Assembly (NCBI GenBank): GCA_947454295.1
Contig: CANGMO010000080.1
Coordinates: 1-8,452, forward strand
Reading direction: 5' to 3'
From: Verrucomicrobiota bacterium
Lineage (GTDB): Bacteria; Verrucomicrobiota; Verrucomicrobiia; Limisphaerales; UBA9464
Length of the DNA stretch: 8,452 nt
Part shown: positions 5,951-8,452 of the stretch, piece after piece
How positions within the stretch are numbered: position 1 is the stretch's first letter
How the letters are laid out: every line of letters starts with the position of its first letter
The notes under the pieces: generated by a model
Told to the model about the DNA's origin: nothing
What the model saw: only the letters and a program-made list of their open reading frames with translations
Databases searched by the model: none
Position numbers and translations under genes: made by a program

Positions 5951-6538
5951 TCAGGAATTGCAGGCGCAGGCGGTGGCGCATTCCGTCCTGGCGGGGTGCT
6001 CGGCCGCGGAGCGGACTTCGGGGAAGTCCACGATGGTATTGGCGACGTGGTTCACGTAATTGGTGAGGAGATTCAGCCCCACCTGGGCGGTGATCTCGAC
6101 GATCTCGGCGTCGGTCAGGCCGGCGCTGCGCGCGGCGGCGAGGGAATCGTCACCGATTTGGCCCCGGGCCTCGACGATGGCAACTGCGAGCTCCAGGACG
6201 GCTGATTCGCGGCTGGTGATTCCCTCGGCGCGACGGGCGCGATCCAGGTCGACGGATGCGAGTCCGAGCTTTCCACCGATAAAGGTGTGGGCGCTCAGGC
6301 AATAGTCACAGCCGTTTGCCTGGGCAACGGCGATGGCGATCTGCTCGCGAAGGCGGGCCGGGAGGACCCCACCGGCGAGGGCGCCGGAGAATTGAAGGTA
6401 TCCCTCCAGGGCCGCGGGGGCATTGGAAAGAACCTTCATCAGATTGGGCACCACACCCAGTTTCTGCTGAACGGTGTCGAGAAGCTGGCGGGTCTTTCCG
6501 GTGGCGGTGGCGGGATCGAGTTGGGGAATGCGATTCAT
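5951..6538 (-). CDS. Carboxymuconolactone decarboxylase/AhpD-like peroxidase-related protein with Cys-rich tail
   Basis: A 195-residue, all-helical protein of the carboxymuconolactone decarboxylase (CMD)/AhpD family. The active-site signature REQIAIAVAQANGCDYCLSAH (64-84) gives C77-x2-C80-x3-H84 with a glutamate (E66) eleven residues upstream. This arrangement in AhpD supports a thiol-disulphide proton relay, so a thiol peroxidase or disulphide reductase role is more likely than decarboxylation. MNRIPQLDPATATGKTRQLL and KLGVVPNLMKVLSNAPAAL are typical of the N-terminal part of 'peroxidase-related' members. The ATG at 6538 is preceded by AAAGG at suitable spacing; an in-frame start at 6679 would add 47 residues that overlap the previous gene's stop and do not fit the family. 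The C-terminus ends in ECATACACNS, three cysteines (C187, C191, C193) beyond the conserved fold. A haem- or redox-linked partner is not visible. Confidence 0.9.
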   Translation of the reverse strand: MNRIPQLDPATATGKTRQLLDTVQQKLGVVPNLMKVLSNAPAALEGYLQFSGALAGGVLPARLREQIAIAVAQANGCDYCLSAHTFIGGKLGLASVDLDRARRAEGITSRESAVLELAVAIVEARGQIGDDSLAAARSAGLTDAEIVEITAQVGLNLLTNYVNHVANTIVDFPEVRSAAEHPARTECATACACNS

Positions 6539-6573
6539 GGTCGGCCTTTCGGGTTCAATGTCGTTGGTTAAGT

Positions 6574-6618
6574 GCTGCGTGCTGGGCCCGAGTTCCGGGC
6601 TCAATTGCCTGACGCAGC
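6574..6618. promoter_or_regulatory. Nested inverted repeat in the AhpD-like gene leader
   Basis: The 137-bp gap between the beta-CASP and AhpD-like genes holds a nested palindrome. The outer arms are GCTGCGT (6574-6580) and ACGCAGC (6612-6618), both perfect. The inner hairpin is GCCCG (6586-6590) with CGGGC (6596-6600) and a 5-base loop. No T-tract follows on the minus strand. It could be an operator, a leader-RNA structure for the AhpD-like gene 36 bases downstream, or a processing/termination structure for the beta-CASP message. I see no gene in this gap. Confidence 0.4.
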
Positions 6619-6675
6619 GCCCCGGCGACTTCTTACCCCGCGGCGGCCGATTTCCTTTCCCGCTTCGAAACCGTA

Positions 6676-8070
6676 TCAAAACTGCAGCACTTGGCCCGGA
6701 GTCGGGACAATCACCTCAGCTTCCGGTTTCAGTGTGCGAAGGGTATCCGCGAAGGCCAGCGACTGGTCCTCCTCGCCATGGATGACGGTGATGCGCCGAA
6801 TGGAGCCTGAAAGATGGCGCACGTATTCCGAAAGCTCGCGGCGGTCGGCGTGACCGGAGAAGGCGTCGACGGACGCCACCTGCGCCTTCACCGCGTGGGG
6901 TTCGCCGAAAATGTTTACCGGGCTGCGTCCTGCCCGCAGTTGCGCGCCGAGGGTGTGGGCCGCGCAATAGCCGACAAACAGAATCAGATTCTTCGGGTCA
7001 CCCAGGTTGTTCTTGATGTGATGCCGGATGCGGCCGGCCTCCGCCATACCCGAGGCGCTGATGATGATGCAGGGGACCTTGAGATCATTCAGGGCGCGGG
7101 ATTTTTCCGCCTCGCGAATGTAGGTGAGATTGTCCATGCCGAACGGATTGCCCTTCTCGTGGAAGTAGCGGTAGGTCTCCTCATCGAAACACTCGGGATG
7201 CAGCCGGAATACCTCGGTGGCATTCACGCTCAGCGGGCTGTCGACGAAGATTGGCACCTTCGGAAGCCGGCCGGCGTCGGTGAGCTTGTGGAGTTCGTAG
7301 ACCAGCGTCTGCGTGCGGCCCACCGAAAACGCAGGGATGATCACCTTGCCGCCGCGCTCCAGGGCCGTGTTGAGCAGGGTGCGGAGTTCCTCGGTGGAAT
7401 CCTTCGAGTCGCCGTGCTCGCGCCCACCGTAGGTGCTCTCGATCTGCAGGAAGTCGACGCCTTCCACCGGCTGCGGATCACGCAGGATGGTTTGGGAGAA
7501 TCGTCCGACGTCGCCGGAAAAGAGGTAACGGAACCGACGGTCCCCCTCCCGGACATCGAGGATCACCTGCGCCGAACCGAGGATGTGTCCGGCGTCGCGG
7601 AAGGTGACGGTGACGCCATCGGTTACGGGAATGGCGCGGTCATAGCCCACGGTGACGAACTGGCGGGTGGCGCGCTCGGCCTCGGCCGGGGAATAGAGGG
7701 GCTCGACCGCCGGCAGTCCGTGTCGCGCGCGCTGTTTCGACACGTAGATGGCATCGGCCTCCTGCACGGCCGCGGAGTCCTGCAGCATGATGCTCGCGAG
7801 GTCGCGCGTGGCGTGGGTGGTGTAGATGTTGCCGCTGAATCCCTGCTTTACCAGGTTCGGCAGATTGCCGCAGTGATCGATGTGGGCGTGGCTCAACACG
7901 ACGGCGTCCAGTGTGTGCGGGTCGAAAGGAAAGTGCCGGTTGCGCTCGATCGAATCCGCGCGGCTGCCCTGGTACAGCCCGCATTCCAGCAGGAGTTTGC
8001 GGCCGTTGACCTCCAGCAAATACATCGATCCCGTAGTGGTTCGGGTGGCCCCGAGGACGTGGACGTTCAC
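6676..8070 (-). CDS. Metallo-beta-lactamase/beta-CASP ribonuclease (YSH1/CPSF73-like)
   Basis: A 464-residue enzyme, the usual length for bacterial YSH1-type (COG1236) beta-CASP nucleases such as Thermus TTHA0252. The metal site is complete: H61-A-H63-I-D65-H66 (motif 2), H162 in DAGHILGSA (motif 3), D187 in FSGDVGR (motif 4) and H431 in TVIHGEE. The beta-CASP cap inserts after ESTYG (211-215, motif A acid E211) and includes IIPAFSVGRTQ (244-254), SASGMAEAGRIRHH (338-351, motif B) and FSGHADRRE (404-412, motif C with H407). It is expected to cleave RNA with two zinc ions in the cytoplasm, acting in RNA processing or decay; endo- versus exonuclease activity cannot be told from sequence. The start is a GTG at 8070; the family N-terminus (NVHVLGATRTTTGSMYLLE) begins immediately after it. 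Only a weak AGG lies upstream. It is separated from the next upstream gene by a strong terminator, so it probably has its own promoter within 8071-8140. Confidence 0.94.
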   Translation of the reverse strand: MNVHVLGATRTTTGSMYLLEVNGRKLLLECGLYQGSRADSIERNRHFPFDPHTLDAVVLSHAHIDHCGNLPNLVKQGFSGNIYTTHATRDLASIMLQDSAAVQEADAIYVSKQRARHGLPAVEPLYSPAEAERATRQFVTVGYDRAIPVTDGVTVTFRDAGHILGSAQVILDVREGDRRFRYLFSGDVGRFSQTILRDPQPVEGVDFLQIESTYGGREHGDSKDSTEELRTLLNTALERGGKVIIPAFSVGRTQTLVYELHKLTDAGRLPKVPIFVDSPLSVNATEVFRLHPECFDEETYRYFHEKGNPFGMDNLTYIREAEKSRALNDLKVPCIIISASGMAEAGRIRHHIKNNLGDPKNLILFVGYCAAHTLGAQLRAGRSPVNIFGEPHAVKAQVASVDAFSGHADRRELSEYVRHLSGSIRRITVIHGEEDQSLAFADTLRTLKPEAEVIVPTPGQVLQF

Positions 8071-8081
8071 GCGACCAACCT

Positions 8082-8140
8082 GTCCGCGGACCGTCGTCCC
8101 GGCAAGGCGGGATCATGTCGAGGCATCCGCGGATTGCCGG
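8082..8140. promoter_or_regulatory. Two 10-bp palindromes and an inverted repeat upstream of the beta-CASP gene
   Basis: GTCCGCGGAC (8082-8091) and ATCCGCGGAT (8125-8134) are perfect palindromes sharing the core TCCGCGGA. Their centres are 43 bp apart, about four helical turns. A separate 7-bp inverted repeat, CCGGCAA (8099-8105) and TTGCCGG (8134-8140), overlaps the second copy. The first palindrome ends 12 bases before the GTG start. This layout fits a dimeric-repressor operator or a leader RNA structure, but CCGCGG is not rare in GC-rich DNA and I cannot identify a regulator. Confidence 0.35.
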
Positions 8141-8180
8141 AAAAACAAAAAGGGGAGACGGAGCCAGGCTCCGTCTCCCC
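8141..8180 (-). terminator. Strong intrinsic terminator of the InlB-repeat protein gene
   Basis: GGGGAGACGGAGC (8152-8164) and GCTCCGTCTCCCC (8168-8180) form a perfect 13-bp stem with a 3-base loop. On the minus strand it is followed by TTTTTGTTTTT, the T-tract of a Rho-independent terminator. It lies about 30 bases beyond the TAA at 8213. A second small hairpin, CGATCC/GGATCG (8191-8196 with 8201-8206, 4-base loop), sits between the stop and the terminator. Confidence 0.93.
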
Positions 8181-8212
8181 TTCGGGGCGACGATCCTTCA
8201 GGATCGGCGTGG

Positions 8213-8452
8213 TTATTTGAAGTTGGCGGTCACGGAGACGGCCGAGTTCATGGTGATCGAGATGGTCTTGCTGGTGCCGGTGGCGCCACCGGTCCAGCCG
8301 ATCCACGGGGATCCGGCAGCGGGCGTTGCAGTCAGGGTCACGACGGTTCCAGGGGCAAACGAGGTTCCGCTCGGGCTGGTGGTGACCGTGCCTTTGCCGG
8401 TGGTCACGATGGTCAGCTTGTAGCTGGTCGCGGTCGTTGTTCCACCGCCACC
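8213..8452 (-). CDS. C-terminal InlB-like bacterial repeat of a truncated (window-edge) secreted protein
   Basis: The last 79 codons of a gene whose start lies beyond the right edge. A Gly/Thr linker (GGGGTTTATS) leads into one copy of a divergent InlB B-repeat-type domain: YKLTIVTTGKGTVTTSPSGT (11-30), SFAPGTVVTLTATPAAGSPW (31-50), IGWTGGATGTSKTISITMNS (51-70) and AVSVTANFK at the very end. This small beta-domain usually occurs in tandem at the C-terminus of large secreted or surface proteins, where it acts as a stalk or adhesive module. Only one full repeat is seen here, and the catalytic or binding part, if any, is outside the window. Ending right after the repeat is normal, so the C-terminus is complete. 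The product cannot be named from this fragment. Confidence 0.85.
   Translation of the reverse strand, partial: GGGGTTTATSYKLTIVTTGKGTVTTSPSGTSFAPGTVVTLTATPAAGSPWIGWTGGATGTSKTISITMNSAVSVTANFK

Noticed and set aside
6539..6679. 47-residue N-terminal extension of the AhpD-like protein
   Set aside because: The added Arg/Pro-rich residues come from the intergenic hairpin region; the ATG at 6538 has a Shine-Dalgarno and the family N-terminus.
6814..8220. 468-codon open frame on the plus strand
   Set aside because: It lies antisense to the beta-CASP nuclease, whose motifs are complete. Its translation has no recognisable domain and it runs through the terminator; it is a GC-driven shadow frame.
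1..8452. CRISPR array, tRNA or rRNA, transposase, phage or toxin-antitoxin genes
   Set aside because: I looked for regularly spaced repeats, RNA gene signatures and such protein motifs on both strands and saw none.

Overview
The window looks like a chromosomal stretch from a high-GC member of the Verrucomicrobiota, or a close PVC-group relative. This is inferred from a DUF1549 'planctomycete/verrucomicrobial cytochrome-type' secreted protein, a secreted enzyme ending in a 'LQSSTNLxxW ... FYRI' C-terminal module, a C-terminal InlB-like bacterial repeat and an ECF sigma/zinc-finger anti-sigma pair. I see no phage, transposase, plasmid, CRISPR, rRNA or tRNA signal.

All nine genes that I can support lie on the minus strand, so the window reads from right to left. 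At the right edge is the last 79 codons of a surface or secreted protein with an InlB-like repeat, closed by a strong intrinsic terminator (about 8141-8180). Next is an intergenic stretch with two perfect 10-bp palindromes, then a metallo-beta-lactamase/beta-CASP ribonuclease (6676-8070). After that come three small enzymes: an AhpD-like carboxymuconolactone decarboxylase family protein (5951-6538), an FMN-binding pyridoxamine-phosphate-oxidase-like protein (5258-5884) and a DUF1348 NTF2-like protein (4665-5105). They are separated by short hairpin-bearing gaps.

A short interspersed element with imperfect terminal inverted repeats (about 4505-4634) lies just upstream of the most interesting part. 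That part is a three-gene block in which each stop overlaps the next start by ATGA: ECF sigma factor (3808 to about 4500), 78-residue zinc-finger anti-sigma candidate (3575-3811) and secreted vanadium-dependent haloperoxidase (1473-3578) with all its vanadate-binding and catalytic motifs intact. The block reads as a self-contained unit with its own dedicated sigma/anti-sigma switch for an extracytoplasmic haloperoxidase. Downstream, and running off the left edge, is a secreted DUF1549/PSCyt2 protein (1-1375) with a CxxCH motif.

Several products (AhpD-like, flavin-binding, haloperoxidase) suggest redox or halogen chemistry. A common physiological role is inference only. Many long open frames on the plus strand are antisense shadows caused by high GC in codon third positions and were not annotated.
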